Numbered from the stretch's first letter, positions 47,040 through 59,504 are shown. The stretch: DNA of 64,000 nucleotides from Bettongia penicillata ogilbyi (GCA_023548195.1 JAJHZJ010000496.1:2934001-2998000); one strand, 5' to 3'. A program made the numbers and translations. The notes: generated by a model not told the origin, from the letters alone.

Positions 47040-47360
47040 TGTTCTCTATATGCTACATTCTGACAGAATACATTATATATATATATACATATATATGTTC
47101 CAATGAATGTGTTATATATAACAGTCTGATAGAATATGCTTTAAATATAACATACTCCAATGAATATATTTTATATAAAATATATTCTGATAGAATATAC
47201 TTTCCTTGGTGCAATATACTATATATCATATATTATACACAGAATATATTACATATAATATATTCTATATAAAATATATTTTATTCTAAATATATTTTAT
47301 ATATAGTATATTCTAAATTGAATATATCTTACATATAATCTATTCTATATACAAGCTCTT
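47040..47360. repeat. AT-rich array built on an AGAATATA-type word
   Basis: Words like 'gatagaatatactt' and 'atattctatata' recur irregularly and make many short palindromes. It looks like a degenerate tandem array. Confidence 0.75.
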
Positions 47361-47394
47361 AGACAATTAATTCTTGATACTGTATTTTGTATTT

Positions 47395-47990
47395 GATTTT
47401 ATGCTGTAACCATATCCTTCTGAGAGAAGACACTTAGGTGTGCTAAAATTCAGTGTCTCCCTTTCTCTAGTTGGATATTAAAAGTTAAGCTTTCCCACAA
47501 TTGTTGCTAGATAAAGAAAAACTCTGTTCTCAATGCTCTCACAAAACACTATCTCAGCATGATCTTGAGAGCCAGGACAACCTGACATTTCCCCATTTTT
47601 AGCCTTTAAGGTGGTCTTATCTAATTCCCTAATAATCTGTAAGTCTGCCCTTATCAGCAACCTTGGGATAGCTAGGACCCGTGTGTTTACAAAGGTATTC
47701 CTTAGAGATAAAGACAGGTGGCCCTCATGACATCTGGGAGTTATTCTCACTTTCTTTGATGCAACCAACAATAATCTTTCATCTCTGACCAGTTAGATAA
47801 TTTTTGTTCTGTTCCTTGTTCTACATAAGCATATAAACATATAAAAATATGTTGCATTCTCAATTCAGGGTCTTCAGGTCAGAGATAGGGCCATTTGAAC
47901 CATCCTTTATTATCAGGTCACATGCCTTTATTAATAAATGATAGCTTGCTCAGAGAATGGCCTCCGTTTATCCATCTGGTAAATTTCAGT
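47395..47990 (+). mobile_element. Possible solo LTR of an endogenous retrovirus
   Basis: A possible TATA-like region ('gcatataaacatataaaaat'), 'gggtcttcaggtcagagata', then 'cctttattaataaatgatag' with an AATAAA signal and 'gcttgctcagagaatggcct' follow the order of U3, R and U5 in LTRs. No coding part is present. The ends and target duplication are not clear, so this is tentative. Confidence 0.35.
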
Positions 47991-48460
47991 TATAACGGCT
48001 CCTTGAGGTCAGGCACAATTTGTTTTTTCTTTGTTTCTCATGGACCCTTGTCAGCTAAAATCAAGCACTAGCAGAGCCTCTCCAAGATAGACTGGCTTTG
48101 GCATGGGCCTGGTGAAAGCTTGGATATGTACAGACTCACAACCAGTCCTGTAAGTCTAGGAAAGCTTATCCCTTATGAAGTCTATTAAGTAACGTAAGGA
48201 TAGTGTTGCCACCTGAAACAATGGAGTGAATGCCCATGCTAATGAATTGGTTCTTTCAAAGTTTTCAAGTTGGACTTGTCTACTTCCACAAGCTCTAAAG
48301 GGCTGTTGGACTTTTGAACGTCTAAAGCCGAATGTTAAAAGCAATATAACTACATCAGATGTTATATTTGGAGATGTTGTCTTTACTTCACCTATAAAGA
48401 GGAATGAAGATGGTCATAGGTTCAAGCCAAAATGTACACCTTAACTCCTATCCCAGCTTA

Positions 48461-48900
<440 letters not shown>

Positions 48901-49129
48901 AGTGACATAAATGATGCCACCAAAAGGAGAAGAGTCCTAGAATTCGGGGGTTGGTAAAACTGGAGATGGGGAAATTTAGTGCAATTAAGGTATTTAGAGT
49001 ACTAAAACTCCCAGAACTAGTGCAAAAATTTCAGAGAGGAGCCCCAAGTACAGGGAGGAGAAGATTTTAGCAGGAGGGGATAATCCCAGTAATAATCCTT
49101 GATATTTCTATAGCTAGAAGTATACAGTA

Positions 49130-49310
49130 GTCAAAACAATGCTAGATCTGGTTTCAGTTTTTGGTTCTGTTAATTACTAACTGTGTGACTTTGGATAGGT
49201 CACTTATCTCTCTGGAATGAAATTGCTACACCCATAAAATAAGTAGGATGAGCTCACAAGATGGCCTTTAGGATCCTTCTGATTTTTCTAGCTATGATCC
49301 CATCTCCTTT
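49130..49310 (+). repeat. SINE relic
   Basis: 'taactgtgtgactttggata' and 'aagatggcctttaggatcct'. Confidence 0.62.
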
Positions 49311-50194
49311 CAGTTTTAAAAAAAGGGGGGGGGGCTGAGAATAAAAATGGTGGAGAATAGAAAAGGAGATTTAAAACTTTTACAAGCTCATTAAAGCAAA
49401 AAAGAAGTAGCTGCCTCTGTAAAAAAAAAAAAAATGGATTCTTCTTTCCTAACTCAGACCTTTACTCAAACTGTGGGACTTGATTGTGACATTCAGTCAT
49501 TAGTGGATTACTGACTGAATTCATTCTATTGAATTGTCAATAAGACTTCTATTGCCTTATAGAAACCAATACGTTTCCAGTACCTATTCAGTTGCTAAGA
49601 ATCCACTGTATATTATTTGGAAACTTAAGACTAACTGGAGAATATTAGATAAAAAATTTTTAAAGTGGGTTAAGATGGGAGAAAGTGGGTTAGGAGAGAA
49701 TTAAAGCTTTCTCAATAAAAACAAAGTATGTGAAATGACCGATGGGTGGGTTTGTATTTATATACATGTCACAGTGTGAGGCTTTCAGACCCCAGAACTC
49801 CTACCTGCCAGTAGCCTATGAAAATTTATGGCAGCAACAGACAAAAGCATATGGTGGCAGCAGCAGCACATGGCAACATGGGGCAAAGATTTTTTTGCGA
49901 CATTCTATTGCAAGGGTTGCCAGGACTATACCAGATACAATGCAATGACTGAGATAAATGACCACTGGAAGTTTATAGTGCATGTACAACAGAAAAGCAA
50001 TATGCCAGGGAGTAGGGCAGAATTGTATACAATAGCCAGGGTAACCTGAATGAACCAATGAGGGCAGAGATTAAAATCATAATTGTATCTATTATTAGTA
50101 ATCTCTTTTAGGTTGACTACTCACATCCTTTAGGAAATCTATGGACAAACATAGGTTAATGGAAACCCAAGACAAAACTGAGAAGCAGAGTAAT
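49311..50194. other. Intron sequence with no recognised element
   Basis: Only short G and A runs stand out (49324-49333, 49421-49434). Short open frames on both strands near 49800-50050 look like chance. Confidence 0.5.
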
Positions 50195-50305
50195 CTTTGG
50201 TAAACTTTGATCTTGGAGTTAAGAAGACTTATTATGTTCAAACTGGCCTGCCTGACTACGGGCAAGTCACATAACGTCCCAGGCAATGCTCTAATTAGTT
50301 ACCTA
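50195..50305 (+). repeat. SINE fragment
   Basis: 'gatcttggagttaagaagac' and 'ctgactacgggcaagtcaca'. Confidence 0.55.
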
Positions 50306-50639
50306 GCAACAAGGTAAACTGTAAGTTAAAGGCAAGACCTTAATCTGTGTTGAGGGAGGAATTTTACATACTGGGAATTCCCTATACTAATACAAGTCTA
50401 GATTTTTCAAAAAAATCAAAATGGACATTTAAATAAGTTAATATAAATGATTTCAAGTATCCTCCACTACAACTGGCACTCAACAAATGTTTGAACTGAA
50501 TTGTTTCATTTCCATAAGTATGAATGTTAAAATGCTAGTGAATAGTTTTTTTTACCAACCTGTATAAAAAACAAGAAATTTTATTTAAAAGAAGACCCCA
50601 AAAAAGGACTAATGATAGGTTAAGTTTTAAAGGAATTTT

Positions 50640-50735
50640 CCTAGTAAACATAAACTCCCAGAGGGTAAGGATTGCCTCATTTTTGCATCTATCTCCCTAT
50701 CACTTAATAAATGTGTGTTGATTAATTGTATCTCA
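50640..50735 (+). repeat. L2 3' end
   Basis: 'aaactcccagagggtaagga' and 'cacttaataaatgtgtgttg' match the L2 tail. 50740-51339 is unassigned. Confidence 0.6.
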
Positions 50736-51339
50736 CTATTGCATTTTAATGCCACAGAGAAAATCCACTCTGGAGCTGTGAATTTAGAAACACAAACACA
50801 TACATGCACAAACACTAATTTCAAAATGTAAAATGTAGCCAACTAGTTATCTACAGGGAAGCATGTACATCCAACACATTATTTCAATCAAACAAGCATG
50901 TTCTACCAGACTCCAGCAAGAAGTCTACTGTACCACAGCAAAACATATCTGATTTGTCACAAAACAGACCTCAAATTCAACATTCAGAACCAAATAATCA
51001 ATCACTCTACGATTTTGTGCTTGGAGCCTGATGCAACATGGTACCACATGAGAGGTTAGTGGTAGGAAGAACTTCATGGGAAGGTTCCTGTTTCTTCTTA
51101 CTTCCCAGCTTTTGAATTATTTTATATGATTATGGGAGGCATGACTATGTCCATGACACCCTTACTCATAATTTTGCAGCACCATTAATTGGATGCCTCC
51201 TACTGCTTTACCACACTCTCTCATGCCCCTTGTTCAGGTGCCCAATCTCTTGGAGTTCTTCTGGGTCCTGGGGCATGATGATGCCCTTTGTGGACAGTGA
51301 GGTTGCACCAGGGCTTTGATTCTGACACAGTGGAGTGAA

Positions 51340-51535
51340 GGTGTAGTAGAATGGATCCTCAATGGGCAGTCAGGAAAGCTGGACTCTGGTTCCAGTTCTG
51401 AGTATCACTGGCCTTGGGACAGCCTCAGGCAAGATATTTAACCATTCTTATTCATTGTTTTCACACCTACCAAGTGAAAAGCTTGAACTAGATGACCTCA
51501 AAGACCCCTTCCACATCAAAGATTTTATGTTTGTG
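51340..51535 (+). repeat. tRNA-SINE relic
   Basis: 'gctggactctggttccagtt' and 'gaactagatgacctcaaaga'. Confidence 0.62.
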
Positions 51536-51747
51536 TTTAGATGGAAAAATTTAAGTCTTTGTGTTAAGATCTATTTGTTAAGAAATAGTGAAGCAGCGAC
51601 AAGATGTCAAGGTCAAAAGGTCAAGATAGGTATAGGTGCAAAGATACAGCTAGAATTTTTATCTATACCTACATATAAGAGAGCATAAGCTGGAATAACA
51701 TTTTCTTCTGAGCATAAACACTAAGATAGAAATTTCTCATATTCTGT

Positions 51748-51875
51748 TATTTACTACTTCTTTTCTTCTTCTTTTTCCTTCTACTTCTTTCCTTTTTTCT
51801 TTCTTCTTCTCTTCCCTTTTCTTCTCTCTCACCCAAACAACCACCCACAAATACACACACACACACACACACACA
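51748..51875. repeat. CT-rich tract and (CA)n
   Basis: TTCTTC/CCTTT runs to about 51830 and CA units at about 51851-51875. 51880-52439 is unassigned. Confidence 0.9.
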
Positions 51876-52439
51876 TACACTTTTATTATTGAACAATTGT
51901 ATCTTTCTGCAATGACTCCATCAGGACAAAGATTTGCAAAAGAAAAAAGGAACAACTCCATTCAAAATCTAGTAGAGCTTTATCCAATGGGGATGCAATA
52001 AATTAATGGTTGATGTTGCTCTAAATCATCTTTATTTCTGCAAGATCTTTCCCTGGTCGCTGTATAGACTGAGGGAGATTAAAAAGGTAAAAATTTCAAA
52101 GTGCAGATATCTTTTGAGAACAACATTCCCAGATTAGAGTAGAATATCTCCTAGCATAACTCGATCTGTAATAGAAAAGCATAAACTCATATCCATAACC
52201 CTTGATACTTTCCACTCTAATTAATATGAGCAAGAGAGCTTTAAATTCATGTATGATCTCATCTGACCACAGCCTGCAACCAAGACTGCTCTTTGCCCAT
52301 TCAAAACACACATAGTGAAATATAGCCCCCAGTAATAAAGACCTTAAAGTTCAGTACTTCCTTTGCTTCTGGGAGGTAACTCTCCGGAATTTTTTTTAAT
52401 CCTTTGCTCTTGTTGATCACAGTTGCTTGTTTTCATCAG

Positions 52440-52850
52440 TGGCTCCTCTTCCTTCCTCCAGTTCCTAAATGGGGATAGCTCTAAAGAGTCCATCTTTCAT
52501 GGTCTTTTCTTCTCTTCCATATTTCTTCCTTCGGTGACTTTATCTGCTCACTTTGTCTCAGGGATCAGCTCCATCAGTAGGTCTCCATAACTATAGACCC
52601 AGTGCAACTACTCTCTCAAATTCCTAGTCCTAATTTTGAATTGGATGATCTGGATATATCTCACACTCAACATATCCAAAGTATAGCCTATCGTTTTCCC
52701 CCTGTAATCTGCACCGCTTGTGAGTCTTTCTATTTCTCTCAAAGGCACCATTATCCTTCTAGTCTCCCAGGTTTACAAGCTTGGTGAATTCCTTGACTCC
52801 TTATTCTCACTCATTCCATCATCCAATCCCTACCCCATCAGTGACTAAGT
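52440..52850 (+). repeat. L2 inner 3' region
   Basis: 'ccataactatagacccagtg', 'cacactcaacatatccaaag', 'ttccttgactccttattctc' and 'tcatccaatccctaccccat' follow L2 order. Confidence 0.7.
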
Positions 52851-53394
52851 CAGCCTTAGGATAGAATCATCCCCATGGGACCAGGAAGCCATTTTGGAGG
52901 TGGAACAGGTCAGAGGGTGAGCCAGTAGTAGAGAATGAGCAGTAGGAATGGGTCATCTCAGACATAACACTTCCAAGCAGTCATTGAGTTGCCTCAGATT
53001 GGAGTCATCCCCAGAGGTCAAGCAGCTAGGGTGTAGATAGGTATAAGTAGAGAATAAGCAAGTAGAGAATAAACTCTAAACTCCCCTTCTAATTTACACT
53101 ATTACTACTCTTAAGGGTCCTATAATTTCCTGCCTCATATTATATTTTTCCTGCTTCCTACCCTCAAGGACCTTATAGTCTAATGACTATACTCTGATAA
53201 TTATCCTTCTCCAACAAAGAGCCCCCAGAATACCTACCTCCTGTTCGAAATACTCTGTCTGTAAATGCTCACTAAAAACAATTGCTCATGAGCCCCTACC
53301 TGTGAGTGACTTCTTCTTTAGTCAGCCAGAGGAATGAAATCAAAAAGCATAGAAGAGTATTTTAAGAAGACTTTAATGTGGACACTACCTTGCA
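52851..53394. other. Intron sequence with nothing recognised
   Basis: The word 'agtagagaataa' is repeated at about 53046 and 53061; otherwise nothing stands out. Confidence 0.45.
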
Positions 53395-53640
53395 CAGGGG
53401 GCAGCTAGCTAGTGTAGTGGATAGAACACTGGGCATAGAGTCAGGAAAACTGAGTTTGAATCTGGTCTTGGACATGTTCTAGCTGTGTGACACTGGGCAA
53501 TTCACTTAACTCTGCCTCAACTTTCTCATCTGTAAAATGAGCTAGATAAGGAAATGGCAATCCACTCCAGTATCTTTACCAAGAAAGCCCTAACTGGGGT
53601 CATAGAGGGTCAGACACAACTGACATGACTCAACATCAAA
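53395..53640 (+). repeat. MAR1-like SINE, complete
   Basis: 'gtagtggatagaacactggg', 'gtgtgacactgggcaattca', 'atccactccagtatctttac' and 'gggtcagacacaactgacat'. Confidence 0.93.
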
Positions 53641-54234
53641 GATGTTCCACAGACATGAGCATACTCTTCCTCAGTGAATGAAAAAATTTCTCTAGCTTCC
53701 TCTAGTCATAATTTTAGGTAGGTAGCCACCTTGTCGTAAGAAATTTTTAACAGAAAAATTAAACCTTTCAGCTTAAAAAAGATTTTTTGGGTATTTTTTC
53801 CCCTTAGTCAAATCAAAATGTATTTACTCTTGCTCAAACTAAAAAGTTTAGCAAATTGTTTTTGAACAAAGGAGCCCCAATGAATCAATTCTTTATACAG
53901 AAAAACATCAAGGAGACTGATATTGTCCTGAAATTACATAATTCAGGGGAAAAACAGCACATGGAAAATAACAGAAGAAAGAATGATTTAAAAGAAATCA
54001 CAGTATTTTTTTTTTAATAGGAATCTGCCATGGTCACCAATCACCTATTAGGATTAATTACAGTCTAGTTTTCTGAATTCTGAGTTAGCAGGAGATTTCA
54101 CAGTCACATTCCATTTGATTATTACTCATCATCAGTGAAAACAAACCCTTAAAATATACTATGCGATTAATTTCTCAGGCTACTGTGCATCCAATTGAAA
54201 CCAGTGCTAACAGAGCAGTCAAGCCTGTTCCTAT
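53641..54234. other. Intron sequence with nothing recognised
   Basis: AT-rich, with A/T runs; no exon or repeat identified. Confidence 0.5.
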
Positions 54235-54420
54235 CCACATGAATAGGACTTGAATCTCCTGAACTGGAATGAGAAGGCTTGATTTTTAATCCTAATTCTG
54301 TGACCTTGGACAAGCCATTTTCCCTCAGTTGGACTCAGTTTTCCCACCTATAAAATGAGGGTGTTGAACTAGACAGCCTTTAAGGTCCTTTCCAGGTACC
54401 AAGCTATGATCTTGTGATCA
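54235..54420 (+). repeat. SINE relic
   Basis: 'tctgtgaccttggacaagcc' and 'tgttgaactagacagccttt'. Confidence 0.65.
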
Positions 54421-54569
54421 AATCTAACAAGTAAGCAATTTTAAATCTTAGGGAATATTGTCCACTTCTAGACTTGGATCTCATCAGGTTGATGATTTTC
54501 AGTTTTTTATGGAGGGGTTTATTCATCAATGGTGGGAGGGCACTGTTCTCAATGCTAACTCTGTCACAG

Positions 54570-54740
54570 AATCAGATTTAGAGCTGGAAAGGACCATAGA
54601 GTCTTTACAATCCAATCCCTCAGTTTACAGATGAGGAACTAAGGGGTTAAATGAGTTGCCCAAAGTTCCTTGGGTGTAGCGATAGGGTTTGAACCCAGCT
54701 CCTCTGACTCCAGCTTCATTGATTTTACTTCCTATCAACT
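54570..54740 (-). repeat. MIR-like SINE
   Basis: 'ccctcagtttacagatgagg' and 'gggtttgaacccagctcctc' mark an antisense copy. 54745-55429 may contain old L2 text but I cannot support it. Confidence 0.7.
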
Positions 54741-55429
54741 GAAACTCAAAGAATGCTCTTTAAATGAATATTATTACTGACTCCTGTCTTCTTGGACTCA
54801 TGCTCAAATCTCTAATTTCAACCAGCATCTCACTCATTTTTTTCCTCTCACCCTAGCATACAGTCCCATCTTCAGTGTTGATAATCCATCAAACATTCTT
54901 CTTTAGCCTTCCTGTCTTCTTAGACAGTTATCTTTAGTTGAGCGACAACTGACATCAGTTGAGAATAAGAATCAGGCCATCACCACATCAATCCAATCTG
55001 CCTCTGAGATAGTGATCCTTCCTGGTCCTTTTCCAAGCCCAAGTTACTCTTCCTTTTTCCACTAATCCATGGTGTTAGGTTCTCATCCAAAGCCCTGACT
55101 CACATCATAGGTACCCACATCATACATTTCCTTCTGACTTCAATGATTTCCCACATTCATTTAGCTTGCCATGGAATGCAATCTGAATGCTGTCCTCACA
55201 AACGTCATAGAAATGACAAAAGGAGAAATACTGTCATTTGTATCTGGATAAGTGGAAGTCCCTCAGTCTAGGGAAGATGCAACTGAAATATTCTTTTATT
55301 CAAAATGCATATTCAAATCTGCCTCTAACAAATACTGAGCCTAAATAAGTCAGTAACTTTCTCTGACTGAGCCTCAAGCAACTCAAAACTCATCTATTGC
55401 ATTACAGATCTGTATAGAGGATACTGAAG

Positions 55430-55580
55430 AAATCATAGATCCTTGAAATTTTTATTATATTGCAAACTCCCAGAGGGCACATGTATATGTTGGGTTTCTC
55501 TTTTTTAACAGTTACCAGCAAAGCATTTGGTATATAGCAGCCACTCAACAATACTTGGTGAATGAATGAAGGGATGAACA
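55430..55580 (+). repeat. L2 3' end
   Basis: 'caaactcccagagggcacat' and 'cttggtgaatgaatgaaggg' match the L2 tail, about 115 bp from the cassette exon. Confidence 0.62.
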
Positions 55581-55695
55581 TTGCATGGATAGCGCACTGA
55601 TCCAGAAACACAGCACACTTATGGTGACCAGATGACAGGCAAGAACAAAATGGCAAAGCTTATGGAGAACCTTGCCTGCATCCCCCTTCACTTAC

Positions 55696-55809
55696 CACCT
55701 CCAGAGCCCGCGAGTCTTTGTTCCGACTCGCTGGAATGATGCAAGAATTTCAAGTGGGGCTTTAACCCTCGGATTAAATGCTGGCGACTTCTACAGTGAT
55801 TAAAATAAC
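55696..55809 (-). CDS. PLD1: PLD1 38-residue alternative cassette exon (PLD1a-type)
   Basis: This 114-bp exon inserts 38 residues beginning (S)[18 protein letters not shown] and including SSESEQ. It corresponds to the segment, human residues 585-622, that separates isoform PLD1a from PLD1b. It starts at codon position 2 and ends at position 1, so it can be skipped without a frameshift. With it the junctions read S-YFN and D-MGS; without it the junction reads SASNMGS. The acceptor is TTTCCCCAG|GTTATT, with a pyrimidine tract broken by purines, which fits a regulated exon. The donor GTG|GTAAGT is strong. The sequence is more diverged than neighbouring exons but has no stop. Whether this species uses it in mRNA cannot be told from DNA. 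Confidence 0.93.
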
Positions 55810-56770
55810 CTGGGGAAAGTTGAGACGCTCTTTTTTACAAACACATGGATAGCATCAGATTTGCAAACTAGGCACTAAAGATCAATGCAAAACTGTCCTG
55901 GGTCTTTTGTTGGTTGGTTAGCTTTAAGACTTGGCTAGAAATTATGTTATTGATCCATGACTTCTGGGAAGAGAAACCTTTGGGGGTAAAAATGACTGAG
56001 ATCCAGAATAGATAATAAATTGATGAGTTGCAGAGAATCTCAAATGGGCTTATGTAAACCTAATGTACCATTGCTATGTGATAAAAGAAGAGCCAATGTT
56101 CTTTGGCCAAGCCTGGGAAGTTCTCTTCATATACCCTCTAGCTCTTTTGTAGCTTCATGTTTTTGTTGTACTACTCTGAGAATACTCAGTGATTCTGTTA
56201 GTATTAAGGTGTATGTGTGCATGCGTGTGTGCGCACCTTCATGTTTTGATCATTTGGACTGGAAAAAGCATCAACTGATTTGTTTTAAATGAAGCATCAC
56301 TCCTGAGATATATAATGATACTAGAAAGGGAAGTATATTATGGGCTGTCAGCAGTTTGGAAACTCTATGGGGAGTTGGGCAAATAAAAAACATAGCCTGT
56401 TGCTATAGAAATATGAATGGCCAGAGAGACAATAGAAAGGATGACCACTGTTGGAACATACAACCGTCCTCTTGGTAATGAGATGGTGGACTATGGGTAT
56501 AGAATATTGTGTATTCTCTCAGTCACAGCAGCTGTACTGGATGATTGTACTTAAATGGCTTTTCTATGTCATCTTTTACAAGCAAGGTACCAAGGGGACA
56601 GGGAACTATTAGAAAGTGAACACTCAAAAGGATCTGTGATACAATGCTGCAGATGATAAGTAAATGTGGTATAAGAAGAAGAATCAATATCATAACTGGA
56701 CTTTTTGATTGCGTGGGGTTTTGTTTGTTTGTTTAAAGGAAAGTTCACAGAAGACAAAGACCAGACTTAC
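55810..56770. other. Short intron between the loop exon and the cassette
   Basis: 961 bp with no repeat I recognise apart from a (TTTG) run at about 56721-56735. An intron free of SINEs next to a regulated exon is notable in this window. Confidence 0.6.
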
Positions 56771-56984
56771 TTGAGGCACTATCAAGGCTGCTGATGCTAT
56801 CAGCATTTTCCAGGTTGTTCCGGTATAGCTGCCGGTAAAGGCTGAATTTGGCGAATTTGCTTCCTTTACCTACACCTTTCATTTTAGAGTCAGAATCATC
56901 AGTGCTTTTTGGGAATGGGAGATTGAGTTTAAATTCTTTTTTCCCTTTAAGGTTCAAGGCTTCATTGGATTCTCCCATCTCTCC
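56771..56984 (-). CDS. PLD1: PLD1 exon, loop region after HKD1
   Basis: This 214-bp exon starts in phase 0 and ends one base into a codon. It codes 71 residues running from [14 protein letters not shown] through [15 protein letters not shown] to [11 protein letters not shown]. This is the loop region that separates the two halves of the PLD1 catalytic core and is missing from PLD2; in human PLD1, removing the loop raises basal activity. The second half matches mammalian PLD1 well, while the first 25 residues are clearly diverged, as expected for a flexible linker. The acceptor is TTTGTCTCCAG|GGAGAG and the donor TCAA|GTAAGT. The intron before it is only 476 bp. The dangling A completes a Ser codon if the 38-residue cassette is used, or an Asn codon if the cassette is skipped. 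Confidence 0.95.
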
Positions 56985-57229
56985 CTGGAGACAAAAAAAG
57001 GGCAAAACTTTAGAAATGGGGTATTGTGACAAGTCACCAATTAAGTCAAAGCTGGCTAAGGTGTAGCATTTATAACTTACCTAAACTCCCAAACACCTGC
57101 CCCAGTGAAGTGTGGAGAGCAGTTATTAACCACATAGCTCTGTCCAAGGACAGACTGGAATGTTTTACTTTAATATATAAAAATCTAGTAAAGTTCATAA
57201 TTAGTAGCTACTAATGATCATCCTTTCTT

Positions 57230-57395
57230 CTGTTTGTATGTGTACCTACAGTACTTAGCACAGTACTTGGCACATCATAAATACTTAATAAATCTGTCTT
57301 TCTGTCCTCTCTCCCTTCTTCTTTTCCTCCCTCTCTCTTCCTTCCTTCCTTTCTTCCCTTCCTTCCTCCCTCCTGCCATCCCTTCCTGCATTCCT
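57230..57395 (+). repeat. L2 tail running into a CT-rich tract
   Basis: 'acttagcacagtacttggca' and 'aatacttaataaatctgtct' are an L2 tail; CCTT units follow at 57305-57395. Confidence 0.68.
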
Positions 57396-57460
57396 TCCAA
57401 TGTAACTTACATTCACTTGTAACCTAAAGAAAACTAGGCAAACATCACTCCATATCTTAC

Positions 57461-57661
57461 TGTGATGGAAAACGTTGACTGTCCCACAATGACTCGTTTG
57501 ACACTGCCCACATCAGTCAGCCTGTGTTCATTGTCATCCCATCTTCCGTAGGCCAAGTCTATTCCACCAATAAATGCAACTGACTGGTCTATGATAACAA
57601 GCTTCTCGTGGTGAGCCCATAAATACACCGTGGAAGAAACATGATCTGGGTGTCTCATCAC
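57461..57661 (-). CDS. PLD1: PLD1 exon with the first HKD catalytic motif
   Basis: The exon is 201 bp (67 codons, phase 0 at both ends), begins [15 protein letters not shown] and carries [10 protein letters not shown], the H-x-K-x4-D signature of the phospholipase D superfamily. It continues with the conserved [12 protein letters not shown] stretch. In this family the two HKD motifs pair to form one active site, with a histidine acting as nucleophile; the lysine here corresponds to human Lys466. The end, [14 protein letters not shown], starts the variable loop and differs from the human sequence I recall. The acceptor is CCCCACAG|GTGATG and the donor ACA|GTAAGA. The motif is intact, so nothing suggests a pseudogene. 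The second HKD motif was not found in this window and should lie left of base 1. Confidence 0.97.
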
Positions 57662-58039
57662 CTGTGGGGAAAAAAGTCAACAACTAGAAAAGGATTTTCA
57701 CAAAAAAACCTCAATGTTTCTCCTAACATGCTGCAGTTATAAAATAGATGTACAGTTAACAGACTAAAGTACTGGAATATGCTATATAAATTTGTCAAAG
57801 AAAATAACTTTCATTATCAATGCTTAGCAGTAATAATTGATATTTATATAGTGTTTCATAGTTTATAAATCAATTCACATGCTTTCTCATCAATGGAGGG
57901 TACTACCCTTTTCACATGCTCCCTGGAACCTTCCAAACAATGAGGAAGTCAATTCCTGTTGCATCCTTACCTGTGTGTATATGGTTCAGGAAAATTCAGC
58001 CTCATTTCATAGCTACCCTATTTTCCCTTTTTTTAAAAA

Positions 58040-59095
58040 TAAAATAAATGTATTTACTTATTTTTAGTTTTCAACATTCAATTCCATAAGATTTTAAATT
58101 TCAAATTTTCTCCCCATCTCTCCCCCTCCAGAAGACTGTGCGTAATTTGATATAAGCTCTACATATAAATTCATGTTAAACCAATTTTCACATTATTCAT
58201 GTTGCAAAGAAGAATTAGAACTACTGGCAAAAATCACAAGAAAGAAAAACAGGGAGAGAGAGAGAGACAGAGAGAGAGAGAGAGACAGAGAAATAATATG
58301 CTACAATTTGCAGACTTCAGACTTCATAGCTCTTTTCTCTGGATGTGGATAGCACTTTCCATCATGAATCTTCTGGATCTGTCTTATATCCTCGCATCGC
58401 TAAGAAGAGATAAGTCTATCAAAATTAGTCTTCGCACAATGTGAATGTTACTACATACAATGGTCTTCTGGTTCTGCTCGCTTTAATCAACATCAGTTCA
58501 TATAAGTCTTTCCAGGTTTTTCTCAAGTCTGTCTGCTCATTATTATAGCATAATAGTATTCCATTAATTCACATACCACAACTTGTTCAGCCATTCCCCA
58601 ACTAATAGGCATGCCCTCAACTTCCAATTCTTTGCCACCACAAAAAGAGCTGCTATAAATATTTTTGTACGTGTGGGTCCTTTTCCAATTTGTATGTTCT
58701 CTTTGGGATAGAGCCCCAGAAGTAGTATGACTGGGTCAAAGGATATACACTTTTTATATCCCTTTGGGCTTAGTTCCAAATTGCTCTCCAGAATGGTTGG
58801 ATCAGTTCACAACTTCACCAACAACGCATTAGTGTTCCAATTTTTCCACATCTTCTCCAGCATTTATTATTTTCCCATTTTGTCATGTTAGCCAATCTAG
58901 TAAATGTGATGCGGTATCTCAGAGGTGTTTTGATTTGCATTTCTCTAATCAAAAATGATTTAGGACATTTTTTATGACTATATATGGTTTTAATTTCTTC
59001 ATCTGAAAACTGCCCATTCATATCCTTTGACCATTTATCAATTGGGGAATGATTTGCATTCTTATAAATTTGACACAGGTCCCTAGTTTACCTTT
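58040..59095 (-). mobile_element. L1 3' end, antisense
   Basis: Minus-strand translation gives broken ORF2 C-terminal text such as MNGQFSDEEIKTIYSHKK, IREMQIKTPLRYR and KIFIAALFVVAKNWK. Further 3', the UTR holds GA units at 58253-58290 and A-rich text near 58030. The 5' part of the element is missing. Confidence 0.88.
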
Positions 59096-59296
59096 TATCA
59101 AAGAAATACATATATATATACATATATTAACTAAAGCTTGAATATCTACTAAATCTATCTAACAAGGAGAATTCTTACCAACTATATTAATTACAGAATT
59201 ATTTAGTTAAAAAATTTTGAGAAGCCATTTTATCTTGGTGCTTAGTGATCTTGACTTGGAGTTAAGAAGACCTGGGTTCAACTCCTAGATCCAATG

Positions 59297-59480
59297 AAGT
59301 AAAGAAGAATTTCTTAAGCACCAATTATGTGCTAGACACCCCACTAAGGACCGGTGAGGCAAAAAAAAAAAAAAAAGGAAAAACCAATTCCTTCCCTCAA
59401 GGAGTGCATAGTCTGATGGGAGAAAATATGCAAATAACTCTACATTCATGATATATACAACATAAATTGGAAATCATCTC
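59297..59480 (-). repeat. L2 3' end inside a SINE
   Basis: 'cttaagcaccaattatgtgc' and 'cttccctcaaggagtgcata' match the complement of L2. SINE-like heads lie on its left ('ttgacttggagttaagaaga', 59240-59290) and the CORE on its right. Confidence 0.55.
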
Positions 59481-59504
59481 AGCGGGAAGATAGATATGTA
59501 GCCA

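Noticed and set aside
57461..57661. PLD2 instead of PLD1
   Set aside because: The loop exon and the 38-residue cassette are specific to PLD1, and all exons match PLD1 better as recalled.
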